Below, piece after piece: positions 55,787 through 64,000 of a stretch of 64,000 nt of DNA (the stretch's first letter is position 1; every line of letters starts with the position of its first letter). The DNA is from Saccharopolyspora hordei (lineage in GTDB: Bacteria; Actinomycetota; Actinomycetes; Mycobacteriales; Pseudonocardiaceae): NCBI RefSeq assembly GCF_013410345.1, contig NZ_JACCFJ010000001.1, positions 4,945,001 to 5,009,000 of the forward strand, written 5' to 3'. Under the pieces are notes generated by a model. The model worked only from the letters and a program-made list of their open reading frames with translations. It had not been told where the DNA came from and did not search any database. A program made the translations under genes and the position numbers.

Positions 55787-57007
55787 TCACTTCCACAGCG
55801 CGGCGATGCCGCCGAGCGAGTTGACTCCCAGGTACACGGTCAGCAGCCAGGCGGCCACACCCACGATCAACAGCCACCGCGGGTAGCGGTATCCCCCGAG
55901 CAGGTCGCGCCGCCGGGCGGCGACGAACATCAGCACGCCGAACCCGACCGGCAGCAGCAGCCCGTTGAGCGAGCCGGCCAGCACCAGCAGCGTCGTCGGG
56001 GCCTGGTCGAGCAGCAGGAACACCGCCGCGGACAGCGCCACGAAGGCCACCACGAGCCAGGTGCGGGCGCGCGCCAGCTTCGGCGAGAAGGTCACCAGGA
56101 ACGACACCGAGGTGTAGGCGGCGCCGACGACCGAGGTGATGCTGGCCGCCCACAGGATCATGCCGAACAGCCGCACGCCGACCTCGCCGGCAGCGTGCTC
56201 GAACGCCTCGGCGGTCGGGTTGGCCGAGGTCAGCGCCACGCCCCCGGCCACCACGCCGAGCACCGCGAGGAACAGCACCAACCGCATCACGCCGGTCACC
56301 AGCAGCGAGACCACCGAGCTGCGGCTGACGTCGACGACCTGCTCCGGGCCGGTCACCCCGGCGTCGACCAGGCGGTGCGCCCCGGCGTAGGTGATGTAGC
56401 CGCCGACCGTGCCGCCGATGAGGGTGGTGATGGACAGGAAGTCGACCTCGCTGGGCCACACCGACTGCACCAGCGCCTCGCCGACGGGCGGCGCGGAGGA
56501 GAACGCGACGAACGCGGTCAGCAGGATCATCACCACGCCGAGGACCACGACGATGCGGTCCATGGCCACCCCGGCCTTCTTGCTCAGGAAGATGCCGATG
56601 GCGATGACCGCGGACAGCGCGCCGCCGATCTTGGCGTCGAGGCCGACCAGCGCGTCCAGGCCGAGCGAGGTGCCGGAGACGTTGCCGACGTTGAACACCA
56701 GCCCGCCGAAGACGACCAGCGCGGCCAGCACGTAGCCGAGGCCGGGCACCACCTTGTTGCCCAGGTCCTGCGCCCGCATGCCGGAGACGCCGATGACGCG
56801 CCAGACGTTCAGCTGCACGGCGATGTCGACCAGGATCGACACCAGGATCGCGAAGGCGAAGGCGGCGCCGAGCTGGACGGTGAACTCGGTGGTCTGGGTG
56901 ATGAACCCGGGCCCGATCGCGCTGGTGGCCATCAGGAACACCGCGCCGAGCAGCGTGCTCCGTCTGGCGGCCGAGGGCCCCTTCTCAGCAGTGGTCGTCT
57001 CAGCCAT
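55787..57007 (-). CDS. NRAMP-related transporter of the 5-oxoproline operon (YcsG-like)
   Basis: 406 residues from ATG 57007 with GGAGAG upstream; about 11 membrane helices. Start block [20 protein letters not shown] corresponds to the NRAMP first helix, but the metal-binding DPGN motif is replaced by GPGF, so metal transport is unlikely. B. subtilis YcsG, encoded beside the pxp genes, is the nearest relative I recall. The cargo is most likely 5-oxoproline or a related organic acid (inference from the operon). First gene of the operon, transcribed from the promoter at 57087-57116. Confidence 0.85.
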   Translation of the reverse strand: MAETTTAEKGPSAARRSTLLGAVFLMATSAIGPGFITQTTEFTVQLGAAFAFAILVSILVDIAVQLNVWRVIGVSGMRAQDLGNKVVPGLGYVLAALVVFGGLVFNVGNVSGTSLGLDALVGLDAKIGGALSAVIAIGIFLSKKAGVAMDRIVVVLGVVMILLTAFVAFSSAPPVGEALVQSVWPSEVDFLSITTLIGGTVGGYITYAGAHRLVDAGVTGPEQVVDVSRSSVVSLLVTGVMRLVLFLAVLGVVAGGVALTSANPTAEAFEHAAGEVGVRLFGMILWAASITSVVGAAYTSVSFLVTFSPKLARARTWLVVAFVALSAAVFLLLDQAPTTLLVLAGSLNGLLLPVGFGVLMFVAARRRDLLGGYRYPRWLLIVGVAAWLLTVYLGVNSLGGIAALWK

Positions 57008-57086
57008 GGCTCTCCGATCAGCTGCGCACCGACCGCGGGCCGGTGGGGGAACGTCCGTGTGCACCGCCCGTGCGGCGGTTCGGGCC

Positions 57087-57116
57087 AAGATAGAGAATTG
57101 TTGAACAATCCTGCAA
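57087..57116 (-). promoter_or_regulatory. Promoter of the 5-oxoproline operon with palindromic operator in its spacer
   Basis: On the minus strand, TTGCAG (57116-57111) and TATCTT (57092-57087) are separated by 18 bases. Within that spacer lies the perfect 13-base palindrome ATTGTTGAACAAT (57097-57109). A regulator bound there would block polymerase. The divergent GntR gene is the obvious candidate. The palindrome stands out as A/T-rich in a very G/C-rich genome. Confidence 0.7.
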
Positions 57117-57177
57117 TACCTCGTGTGGAACTTTCTCGTTACACTGGTGATCGACTGCGAGAGCGTTGGGAGCTGGA

Positions 57178-57876
57178 GTGACCGCGGACCCGTGGGCGGA
57201 CCTGCTGGCGGCCGACCGGGCGCTGCTCGACCGCACGAGCACGGCTGAGCGGGTCGCCGACCTGCTGCGGCAGCGGGTCATCGACGGCGCGCTCGCCCCG
57301 GGCACCCGGCTGTCCGAGGAGAGCGCCGGCCGCGCGCTGGCCGTGTCGCGCAACACGCTGCGTGAAGCGTTCCGGCTGCTGGTGCACGAGCGCCTGCTGG
57401 TGCACGAGTTCCACCGCGGGGTGTTCGTGCGGGTGCTCAGCGACGAGGACGTCATCGACCTCTACCGCATCCGCCGCCTGCTGGAGATCAGCGCGGTGCG
57501 CCGGTCCGCCGGGGCGCCCGCGGAGCTGGTGGCCGCGGTGGACCAGGCGGTCACCGAGGGTGAGCGCGCGGCCCGGGACGAGCGCTGGTGGGACGTGGGC
57601 ACCGCGAACATGCGCTTCCACGAGGCGCTGGCGGCGCTGGCCCAGAGCCCCCGGGTGAACGAGACGATGCGGCGGCTGCTCGCCGAGCTGCGCCTGGCCT
57701 TCCACCGGATGTCGAGGCCGCGCGAGCTGCACGAGCCCTACCTGGCGCCGCACCGGGAGATCGCGGACCTGATCAGCGGCGGCCGGCTGGAGGAGGCGGC
57801 CGACCGCCTGGAGGGCTACTTCGACGCCGCCGAGGCGCAGCTGGTCGCCGCCTACCGCAGCTACACTCCGGAGTGA
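57178..57876 (+). CDS. GntR-family (FadR/FCD subfamily) regulator, likely of the pxp operon
   Basis: 232 residues from GTG 57178. The N-terminal winged helix reads ERVADLLRQRVIDGALAPG, TRLSEESAGRALAVSRNTLREAF, VFVRVLSDEDV. The C-terminal FCD domain (about 85-220) carries the Asp and His pattern for a bound metal and acidic ligand: NMRFHEALAAL, HEPYLAPHREIADLI. Divergent from the transporter and pxp genes, with a perfect palindrome between them, so it probably represses them until 5-oxoproline or glutamate binds. The ligand is inferred from context. Confidence 0.9.
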   Translation: MTADPWADLLAADRALLDRTSTAERVADLLRQRVIDGALAPGTRLSEESAGRALAVSRNTLREAFRLLVHERLLVHEFHRGVFVRVLSDEDVIDLYRIRRLLEISAVRRSAGAPAELVAAVDQAVTEGERAARDERWWDVGTANMRFHEALAALAQSPRVNETMRRLLAELRLAFHRMSRPRELHEPYLAPHREIADLISGGRLEEAADRLEGYFDAAEAQLVAAYRSYTPE

Positions 57877-57914
57877 TCCCGGCGGGGCGGCGTGAGGGTC
57901 TACCATCCCCGCGC

Positions 57915-58616
57915 GTGAAGCTCCCGCTGCAGGCCGTCGTCGACGGTCACCACCGCCTCCGAGACGCCGTCTCCACCCTGACCGACGACCAGGTCGCCGC
58001 CCCGTCGCTGCTCCCCGGCTGGACCCGCGGGCACGTGCTGGCGCACCTGGCGGACAACGCGCGCGCGTTCGCCCGGGTCAGCGCGCTCGCGCTGCGGGGC
58101 GAACTCGTCGACGCCCACGAAGGCGGCCAGGAGGAGCGCGACGCGATCATCGAAGGGCTCGCCGGGGACAGCGCCGAGCAGCACCGGGCGCGGCTCGCCC
58201 GGCACAGCGCGGCGCTGGAAGCGGTCTGGTCGCAGGCGACCGACGCGGACTGGGACCGGCCGGTGCGGTTCCGCAACGGCGACCTCGCCGGGGTCGTCCG
58301 GATGCGCTGGCGCGAGGTGTGGATCCACCTGGTGGACCTGGACGTCGGCGTCGGACCGGAGCACTGGAGCCCGGAGTTCTCCGCGCACGCCATCGACTTC
58401 CTGCTCCCCCGCCTGCCCGACGGGTTCGCGCTGCGGCAGACCGACGGCGACCGCACGTGGGCGGGCGGACCGGTCGAGATCCGCGGCCGCGCGCACGACC
58501 TCGCCGCCTGGCTCGCGGGCCGGCCCCCGCAGCGCACCCCGGAGGGCCCGCTGCCCGAGCTGGGCCCGTGGCCGCCGCACCCGGCCCCGATCCCCGCGCA
58601 GCGGTCGGCGGGCTGA
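57915..58616 (+). CDS. Mycothiol-dependent maleylpyruvate-isomerase-family protein
   Basis: 233 residues from GTG 57915. DinB/MDMPI-type four-helix N-terminus with metal-binding histidines in GWTRGHVLAHLADNARAF and MRWREVWIHLVDLDVG, the usual positions of the zinc ligands. The C-terminal 80 residues match the small MDMPI C-domain (GFALRQTDGDRTW, GRAHDLAAWLAG). Family members use mycothiol in isomerisation or thiol transfer. The exact reaction is unknown. The mycothiol gene mshB lies 0.6 kb away. Convergent with the ATPase gene, with two bases between. Confidence 0.88.
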   Translation: MKLPLQAVVDGHHRLRDAVSTLTDDQVAAPSLLPGWTRGHVLAHLADNARAFARVSALALRGELVDAHEGGQEERDAIIEGLAGDSAEQHRARLARHSAALEAVWSQATDADWDRPVRFRNGDLAGVVRMRWREVWIHLVDLDVGVGPEHWSPEFSAHAIDFLLPRLPDGFALRQTDGDRTWAGGPVEIRGRAHDLAAWLAGRPPQRTPEGPLPELGPWPPHPAPIPAQRSAG

Positions 58617-58618
58617 GG

Positions 58619-59158
58619 TCACAGCACCGCGAGCAGGTCCTGGTAGGTCCGCTCGACCGCGTCCGCCTCGCTGGTCAGGACGGTCGCGGTCGGCCGGCGC
58701 CGCACGACGTCGACGAGCGCGTCGTAGACGGCCGCGAGGTGGGCGTCGCCGCCCTGCTCCGCGACGTGCCGCCTGATCTGCCGCACCCACGGCAGGTCGT
58801 CGTCGCGGCGCGCGAAGCGCTCCAGGCAGCGGTCCCGGGTGTCCATCAGCACCACCTCGCGGAACTCGGCGCCGCTGTCGCGCGCCACCGCCTCGAACCG
58901 CTCGATCTCGCGCAACCGCCCCAGGAACTGCGGCAGGACGACGTCGCGCCCGGCGCGCAGGTGGGTGCCGGCCATGCTCACCGCGAGCGGCCGCACGATC
59001 GCGCCGGTCTCGGCGAACCGGTCGCGCCAGCCGCCGACCAACGGCCGCAGCTGGTCGATGTCGAGGTCGAGCACGCCGGGGTGGTCGTCGGCGTAGCGTC
59101 GCGCGAGCGTGGACTTCCCGATGCCGGGCGGACCGTTGAGGTGGAGGAGCCGGGCCAT
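58619..59158 (-). CDS. P-loop kinase-like AAA ATPase
   Basis: 179 residues from ATG 59158. Walker A NGPPGIGKSTLARRYA at residues 8-23, DLDIDQLRPLVGG as the acceptor/Walker B-like strand, VVLPQFLGRL and VLMDTRDRCLERFARRDDD as the lid region. Layout is that of small nucleoside- or antibiotic-kinase-like proteins (AAA_33 type). The substrate cannot be told. It has 45 bases between it and mshB on the same strand. Confidence 0.82.
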   Translation of the reverse strand: MARLLHLNGPPGIGKSTLARRYADDHPGVLDLDIDQLRPLVGGWRDRFAETGAIVRPLAVSMAGTHLRAGRDVVLPQFLGRLREIERFEAVARDSGAEFREVVLMDTRDRCLERFARRDDDLPWVRQIRRHVAEQGGDAHLAAVYDALVDVVRRRPTATVLTSEADAVERTYQDLLAVL

Positions 59159-59203
59159 CCTGCGCAGTCTAGGGACGACGCACCGTTCCCCTGCGCGACC
59201 GGA

Positions 59204-60046
59204 TCAGCCCAGTCCCGCGAACAGGTCGTCCTCCCAGCCGTTCGGGCCGCTCCCGGGTCCCCGCTCGCCGCGCACCAGCAGGTAGTGCTCCACGGCGAAC
59301 TCCGGGCGCTGCACCACGGTCGCGAAGAACCCGCCGTCGTCGAGGTCGACCTGGCTGCGGTACCGGCGCAGCGCGGCGATCTTGGCGGCGTGGAAGTCGC
59401 GGCCGTCGAGCACCGCGGTGAGCTCCTCGTCCGGCACCGTGTACGGCTCGAAGCCCTCCACCCCGGCCTCCTCGACCCGCTTGAGGATCGACCGCGGCAG
59501 CACCGTCCAGTACACCTTCGGGACCTGCCACGCCGCACCGAGTTCCGGGGCGTGGTCCGGGTCGGCGGCCGGGTCGAGCGCGGACATGACCGCGCGGTGC
59601 GCGGCGATGTGGTCGGGGTGCCCGTAGCCGCCGTGCTCGTCGTAGGTGATCACCACGTGCGGCCGTTCGGCACGCAGGACCTCCACCATCGCGCGGGTCA
59701 CCTCGGCCGGGTCGGCCGCGGCGAACGCACCCGGGGCGCCGTTGCCGTCCGCACCGGCCATCCCGCTGTCCCGGAACCGGCCCGGGCCGCCCAGCCAGCG
59801 GTGCCGGACCTCGCCCAGTTCGGCCAGGGCCGCGCGGATCTCGCCGCGCCGGTGCTCACCCAGCGCGTCCGGGTCGCCGCGCAGGTGCGCGAGGTCGTCG
59901 GCGACGACCTCGCCGAGCTCCCCGCTGGTGCAGGTCACCAGCGTCACCGAGGCGCCTTCCGCGCAGTAGCGGGCGATCGTGGCGCCGGTGGCGGTGGCTT
60001 CGTCATCGGGATGGGCGTGCACCAGCAGGAGACGACGGTCGCTCAT
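59204..60046 (-). CDS. mshB: N-acetyl-glucosaminyl-inositol deacetylase (mycothiol synthesis)
   Basis: 280 residues from ATG 60046 (MSDRRLLLVHAHPDDEA). Zinc ligands are in HAHPDDE near residue 11 and GYGHPDHIAAH near 145. LVTCTSGELGEV and the C-terminal HYLLVRGERG fit MshB rather than the related Mca amidase. It removes acetate from GlcNAc-inositol, the second committed step to mycothiol. Cytoplasmic. The start is clear because the upstream frame runs into the divergent EEP gene. Confidence 0.9.
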   Translation of the reverse strand: MSDRRLLLVHAHPDDEATATGATIARYCAEGASVTLVTCTSGELGEVVADDLAHLRGDPDALGEHRRGEIRAALAELGEVRHRWLGGPGRFRDSGMAGADGNGAPGAFAAADPAEVTRAMVEVLRAERPHVVITYDEHGGYGHPDHIAAHRAVMSALDPAADPDHAPELGAAWQVPKVYWTVLPRSILKRVEEAGVEGFEPYTVPDEELTAVLDGRDFHAAKIAALRRYRSQVDLDDGGFFATVVQRPEFAVEHYLLVRGERGPGSGPNGWEDDLFAGLG

Positions 60047-60170
60047 GCCGCTGAGCCTAGCCGCGCCGGTCCGGTGGGATGTTCGGGCGATGTTCGTCCG
60101 CTGGTCACCCGGCTCCGGGCGCCGGTGCGCGACGATCACCGGCAGGACTCCCGAGACCAGAGGAGGGACC

Positions 60171-61085
60171 GTGCCGACAGTTCCCCGCCGAGGTGTGCTC
60201 GGCATGGCCGGGGCCGCCGCGGTCGCCGGTGCGCTCGGCACCCGCTCTGCCGTGGCCGCACCGGCCGGCGACGCGGTGATCGGGCCGGCGCAGGGCCACC
60301 AGGTGCACGTGATGAGCTTCAACATCCGCTTCGACAGCGGCGCGGCACCGCCGGACCCGGACTCCTGGCGCACCCGCCGCCCGGTCCTCGCCGAGCTCCT
60401 CGACATCGAGCGGCCGACCGTGCTGGGCGTGCAGGAGGCGTTGTTCTCCCAGGTGAAAGCCCTGCTGCAGGACCTCCCGCGGTCCTACGACTGGGTCGGG
60501 CTGGGCCGCGAGGGCGGCGGCCGCGGCGAGTTCATGGCGGTCTTCTACGACGCCCACCGGCTGGAACCGCTGGACTACGACCACTTCTGGCTCTCGGACA
60601 CCCCGGCGCTGATCGGGTCGACGTCCTGGGGCAACGAGGTGGTCCGGATGGTCACCTGGGTGCGCTTCCGCGATCGGCGCAGCCGCCGCGAGTTCACCCA
60701 CGTCAACACGCACTTCGACCACCAGTCGGAGCCGTCGCGCCGGCGCAGCGCGCAGCTGGTGCGCGAGCGGATCGCCGGGTTCGACGCGGGGCTGCCGGTG
60801 GTGCTCACCGGGGACTTCAACACCCCGGCGGGCAGCTCGGAGCCCTACCGGATCCTCACCGGCGGCGGGCTGGCCGACGCCTGGCGGACCGCGGACCGGC
60901 GGCTCACCCCGGCGTGGGGCACCTTCGCCGACTACCAGGAGCCGGTCGAGGGCGGGGAGCGCATCGACTGGGTCCTGCACAACGACCGGGTCGCGGTGCG
61001 CGCCGCGGCGATCAACGACTTCCGCCGGAACGGCCGCTTCCCGTCCGACCACCTCCCGGTCCAGGTCCTGGTCGACCTGGTCTGA
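60171..61085 (+). CDS. Tat-exported endonuclease/exonuclease/phosphatase-family hydrolase
   Basis: 304 residues from GTG 60171 with AGGAGG four bases upstream. A twin-arginine signal is clear: PRRGVLGMAGAAAVAGALG, with cleavage near VAA-PA. The mature EEP domain has MSFNIRFD, GVQEALFSQ, THVNTHFDHQ, LTGDFNTPAGS and SDHLPVQV, all catalytic and metal-binding blocks. Secreted proteins of this kind cut phosphodiesters in nucleic acids, lipids or sugars; the SFNIRFD start resembles the group often annotated as secreted sugar-phosphate hydrolases. Substrate unknown. Confidence 0.9.
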   Translation: MPTVPRRGVLGMAGAAAVAGALGTRSAVAAPAGDAVIGPAQGHQVHVMSFNIRFDSGAAPPDPDSWRTRRPVLAELLDIERPTVLGVQEALFSQVKALLQDLPRSYDWVGLGREGGGRGEFMAVFYDAHRLEPLDYDHFWLSDTPALIGSTSWGNEVVRMVTWVRFRDRRSRREFTHVNTHFDHQSEPSRRRSAQLVRERIAGFDAGLPVVLTGDFNTPAGSSEPYRILTGGGLADAWRTADRRLTPAWGTFADYQEPVEGGERIDWVLHNDRVAVRAAAINDFRRNGRFPSDHLPVQVLVDLV

Positions 61086-61090
61086 CCCGC

Positions 61091-62050
61091 CTACGGCGCC
61101 GGGACGAGCACGACCCAGACCTGGCCGGGGGCGAACGGGATCGGTTCCCCGGCCGGGTCCAGGTAGCGGGTGCCGAGTTCCGGCGCCGGGCGGTCCCAGC
61201 GTCCTTCGAAGGACTGGCCGTCGCGCAGCACCACCGCCCGGCCGGTCCCGACCGTCTCGGCGAACGGCGAGACGTTGCCCGCCACGTCCTGGAACCGCGA
61301 GCTGGTCACCGGGACCTCCTGCAGCACGACGGTGCTCGCCGCGAGGCGTCCGCTGTCGGTCGCCGCGTACGGGCGCCCGTCCATCGACACCAGCCACCGC
61401 TGCTGCTCGGGCGACCAGGTGAACCCCACCTCGGCCGCCCGGTAGGCCACCTGCTCACCGCTGGTGGGAACGCCTCCACCCGGAGCGGGCCCGAAGGTCA
61501 GCGCGGCGTTCGGCGACCACCCCTCCCCGGCGGGCAACCGGGACGGGCGCACGTAGAGGTTGTGCGGGGCCTTGCCCGGACCGCGGTAGAACGCGCCGGG
61601 CACCGAGGCCTGCGAGGCGCCGACCACCGGAGCCCGGTCGATCTCCGGCAGCAGTTCCGGCGCCGCACCGGAGAACGCCAGCGCGGGACGGCCGAACTGC
61701 GGCAGCAGGCGCAGGTCGGTCTGCCGGGCGCTGCGCACCGGTCCCACCACGGGCGGCTGCCTGGTGCCGAACACCGCGATGAGACGGGTGATCCCGGCTT
61801 CCACGGGTTCCACGAACACGACGTCGGCGGTGCCGATCCCGGTCGGCGGGCGAGCCGCGGGGGCGTTGTCCACCTTGACCGCGAGCACCGGGGGACCGGC
61901 CGGCGGTGGCGCGGGCGGCGGTTCAGGCGGCGGGGGCGGTGGCGGTGCCGCGACCGGCAGCGTCCGGGTCCCGCTCGGTTGCAGGGCCAGTCCGCCGAGC
62001 AGCACCGCCGCGACGGCGGTCAACGTGCCGAGAACGCGCACCCACCACAT
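61091..62050 (-). CDS. Membrane-anchored DUF3048 protein (YerB family)
   Basis: 319 residues from ATG 62050, preceded by GGGGGAGGAG. One N-terminal membrane segment (MWWVRVLGTLTAVAAVLLGG), a proline-rich spacer at about 32-52, then the DUF3048 domain: LAVKVDNAPAARPPTGIGTADVVFVEPVEAGITR, VGPVRSARQTDL, GKAPHNLYV and VVLQEVPV. Extracytoplasmic. B. subtilis YerB is the named relative; function unknown, with a suggested link to the cell wall. Convergent with the EEP gene, five bases apart. Confidence 0.9.
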   Translation of the reverse strand: MWWVRVLGTLTAVAAVLLGGLALQPSGTRTLPVAAPPPPPPPEPPPAPPPAGPPVLAVKVDNAPAARPPTGIGTADVVFVEPVEAGITRLIAVFGTRQPPVVGPVRSARQTDLRLLPQFGRPALAFSGAAPELLPEIDRAPVVGASQASVPGAFYRGPGKAPHNLYVRPSRLPAGEGWSPNAALTFGPAPGGGVPTSGEQVAYRAAEVGFTWSPEQQRWLVSMDGRPYAATDSGRLAASTVVLQEVPVTSSRFQDVAGNVSPFAETVGTGRAVVLRDGQSFEGRWDRPAPELGTRYLDPAGEPIPFAPGQVWVVLVPAP

Positions 62051-62854
62051 CGCTCCTCCCCCAGCGGAGCAGCCCCCGCTGCCGGTAGCTTTCCCCCGCC
62101 GCACGGGCCGCGACAAGGGGCCGACTGGCGCAGTCCGGCGGGGCGGAAGCCGGAACCGGCACTGGTGCCGCCGCGCGGGAGCGGTCGGGATCGATCACGT
62201 CCGCCGTGCTGCGTCTCCCCGAGGTCCACATCACTCCACTGTGGACTCGGCGTGCTCCCGGAAGGCGCGGAGTCACGAAGGGGATGGCCGGTGCCCGTCC
62301 TGCGGGGCGAGAGCCTCACCGCCGCCTGACCTCAGACGACCCGCGCCCGCGCCGCCAGGAGTTCCGCGCGCTGAGCGTCTCGGACCGGGACACGGGGCGC
62401 CTGCGGCGGGCCTCGGTGTCCGCGCCACCGACCTCGCACGCGGACGACCCGGCACCCCGGCACCGTCCGCTGCGGATCACAGCACCGGGGTCCGTGCGCA
62501 CTCGGAGGTGCGGATCCCGTTGCGCCGCAACATTCCTCAACCGCTCCGTGACCGCGTGAACACCCGCCGCACCCGCCGGGGGAACGCGCTATGACCTGCC
62601 CTACAACAAATTGGAATCGAGGATGCAACTTTTTACGATCGGGGTGCGAGACGGGCGAGAGGGCAGACTCGGCGCTGAGCATCGCGATGTGACCGGCCCG
62701 CAACGCCTTCGCCATCGCACGGGACCCGACCGTCATCGACGGACTGGTGGGCGGCCCCCTGCAACGCCGCGCCACCAGCTGAACTCCGGCTGCCACCTGC
62801 ATCGCTGCGGCACGCCGGAGAACTGGACGAGAACAGCAGAACAGGAGGTCGGCG
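62051..62854. other. Noncoding region upstream of hmp
   Basis: About 800 bases. Open frames exist on both strands, but their arginine/proline-rich translations match nothing I know and I do not call them. A copy of the recurrent CCACTGTGGAC motif lies at 62236-62246. The stretch 62602-62638 is strikingly A/T-rich for this genome and is the best candidate for hmp control; its GATGCAA core is only loosely like a Streptomyces NsrR half-site. Confidence 0.4.
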
Positions 62855-64000
62855 ATGTTGTCCCCGAAGTCGACCGAAACGGTCCGCGCCACCCTGCCTG
62901 CCGTGAGCGCCACCATCGGTGAGATCGCCGGGGTGTTCTACGACAGGATGTTCACCGCTCACCCCGAGCTGCTGCGCGACCTGTTCAACCGCGGCAACCA
63001 GGCCAACGGGGAGCAGCGGCAGGCACTGGCCGGATCCATCGTCGCGTTCGCCAGGTCACTGGTGGAGCACCCCGCGTTCCCACCGGAGACGATGCTCAAC
63101 CGGATCGCGCACAAGCACGCCTCGCTCGGTGTGACCAAGGACCAGTACGAGATCGTCCACACCCACTTGTTCGCCGCGATCGCCGAGGTGCTGGGCGATG
63201 CGGCCACCGAGGAGGTCGTCGCGGCCTGGGACGAGGTCTACTGGCTGATGGCCGACGCGCTGACCACCATCGAGACCCGTCTCTACGCCGAGGCCAACGC
63301 TCCGGACGGCGATGCCTGGCGCGACCACCGCGTCGTGGGCCGCTACCCGGAAGCGACGGACACCATCACGCTGCTGCTCGAACCAGCCGACGGCGCGCCA
63401 CTGCCGTCGTTCCGGCCCGGCCAGTACGTGTCGGTCCAGGTCGAGCTGCCCGACGGCGCCCACCAGATCCGCCAGTACAGCATCTCCGGCACCTCGGCCA
63501 ACGCCCTCGCGATCACCGTCAAGCGGATCGACGGTGAGGTGTCCAGCCACCTGCACGAGCACTGCACCGAAGGAGACGTCCTGCGGGGCAGCGCTCCCTT
63601 CGGCGATGTCGTCCTCGACGAGGGCACGAACCCGGTGCTGCTGGTCTCGGCCGGCATCGGCTGCACGCCGATGATCAGCATGCTCCGCCACCTGGCGACC
63701 ACGGCCTCGCCGCGCCAGGTCATCGCCGTGCACGCCGACCGCAGCGAGCACACCCACGCCTTCCGGGCTGACCTGGACCAGCTCGCTGCGAAGCTGCCCG
63801 ACGCCACCGTGCACGTCTGGTACGAGGAGCCGCAGGAGCCCTGGCCCGCCGAGCGGACGGGCCTGGTCGACCTCTCGGCGCTGGACATCCCGGAGGACGC
63901 CACTGCCTACGTGTGCGGACCCTTGCCCTTCATGCGCGCCGTCCGCGCACAGCTGCTGGAGCTGGGTGTCCCCGCTTCGGACATCCACTACGAGGTCTTC
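62855..64000 (+). CDS. hmp: Flavohemoglobin, nitric-oxide dioxygenase (3' end off window)
   Basis: 382 residues to the window edge, probably only slightly short of full length. ATG 62855 follows AGGAGG by seven bases. Residues 1-140 are the globin, with the proximal haem His in RIAHKHASLG. Residues 150-250 are the FAD domain (RQYSIS block), and 260-380 the NAD domain (GIGCTPMISML, YVCGPLPFM). It oxidises nitric oxide to nitrate with oxygen and NADH in the cytoplasm. Expression is normally induced by nitric oxide, often through NsrR; no nsrR gene lies in the window. Confidence 0.95.
   Translation, partial: MLSPKSTETVRATLPAVSATIGEIAGVFYDRMFTAHPELLRDLFNRGNQANGEQRQALAGSIVAFARSLVEHPAFPPETMLNRIAHKHASLGVTKDQYEIVHTHLFAAIAEVLGDAATEEVVAAWDEVYWLMADALTTIETRLYAEANAPDGDAWRDHRVVGRYPEATDTITLLLEPADGAPLPSFRPGQYVSVQVELPDGAHQIRQYSISGTSANALAITVKRIDGEVSSHLHEHCTEGDVLRGSAPFGDVVLDEGTNPVLLVSAGIGCTPMISMLRHLATTASPRQVIAVHADRSEHTHAFRADLDQLAAKLPDATVHVWYEEPQEPWPAERTGLVDLSALDIPEDATAYVCGPLPFMRAVRAQLLELGVPASDIHYEVF

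Noticed and set aside
62051..62854. Small genes upstream of hmp on either strand
   Set aside because: Translations are Arg/Pro-rich, starts lack ribosome sites and frames overlap one another; none has recognisable motifs.

Overview
This is a 64 kb stretch of high-G+C actinobacterial chromosome with dense genes, GTG starts and many 4-base GTGA/ATGA overlaps. Mycothiol enzymes (mshB, an MDMPI-type protein), the F420 enzyme NpdG and the gene order point to a Pseudonocardiaceae member, possibly Saccharopolyspora or a close relative; that name is inference. The order glnA2, Hip1/CaeA-like lipoprotein, panB, RNase H/phosphatase, zinc-ribbon protein, Nif3, cobC, ptpA, SURF1, cobD matches the Mycobacterium tuberculosis Rv2222c to Rv2236c region as I remember it. 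The conserved skeleton is interrupted by accessory blocks.

Layout. 1-22 kb: a truncated giant glycosyltransferase/FkbM protein, glutamine synthetase GlnA2, an SLC13 transporter, an envelope hydrolase lipoprotein, NAD synthetase, an SNF2 helicase plus SWIM protein pair, a PheC-like lipoprotein, panB, a broken trypsin-like gene, a glutathionyl-hydroquinone-reductase-type enzyme, an atypical SDR, and an npdG/DUF4326/RNB nuclease group. 22-30 kb: a minus-strand type IV secretion-like operon (VirB2-like, PrgI, VirB4, VirB6-like, VirB8-like, lysozyme/NlpC-like) with no relaxase, coupling ATPase or integrase in the window. 30.5-40 kb: rnpB and the RNase H to cobC operon, a coupled ptpA/fructosamine-kinase pair, a cold-shock gene, SURF1 and cobD.

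40-48.3 kb: a complete Wadjet type I plasmid-defence operon, jetABCD. 48-52 kb: small enzymes, a secreted protein, and a UPF0016 manganese exporter preceded by a well-formed yybP-ykoY manganese riboswitch whose P1 strand can also join a downstream hairpin. 52.7-57.9 kb: a 5-oxoproline operon (NRAMP-like transporter, pxpA, pxpB, pxpC, DUF1445) divergent from a GntR regulator, with a perfect palindrome inside the spacer of the likely promoter. 57.9-64 kb: mycothiol-related genes, a Tat-exported EEP-family hydrolase, a DUF3048 protein, and flavohemoglobin hmp, which runs off the right edge.

No tRNA, CRISPR array, transposase or integrase was recognised. All calls come from reading the sequence and remembered family motifs; no search was run.
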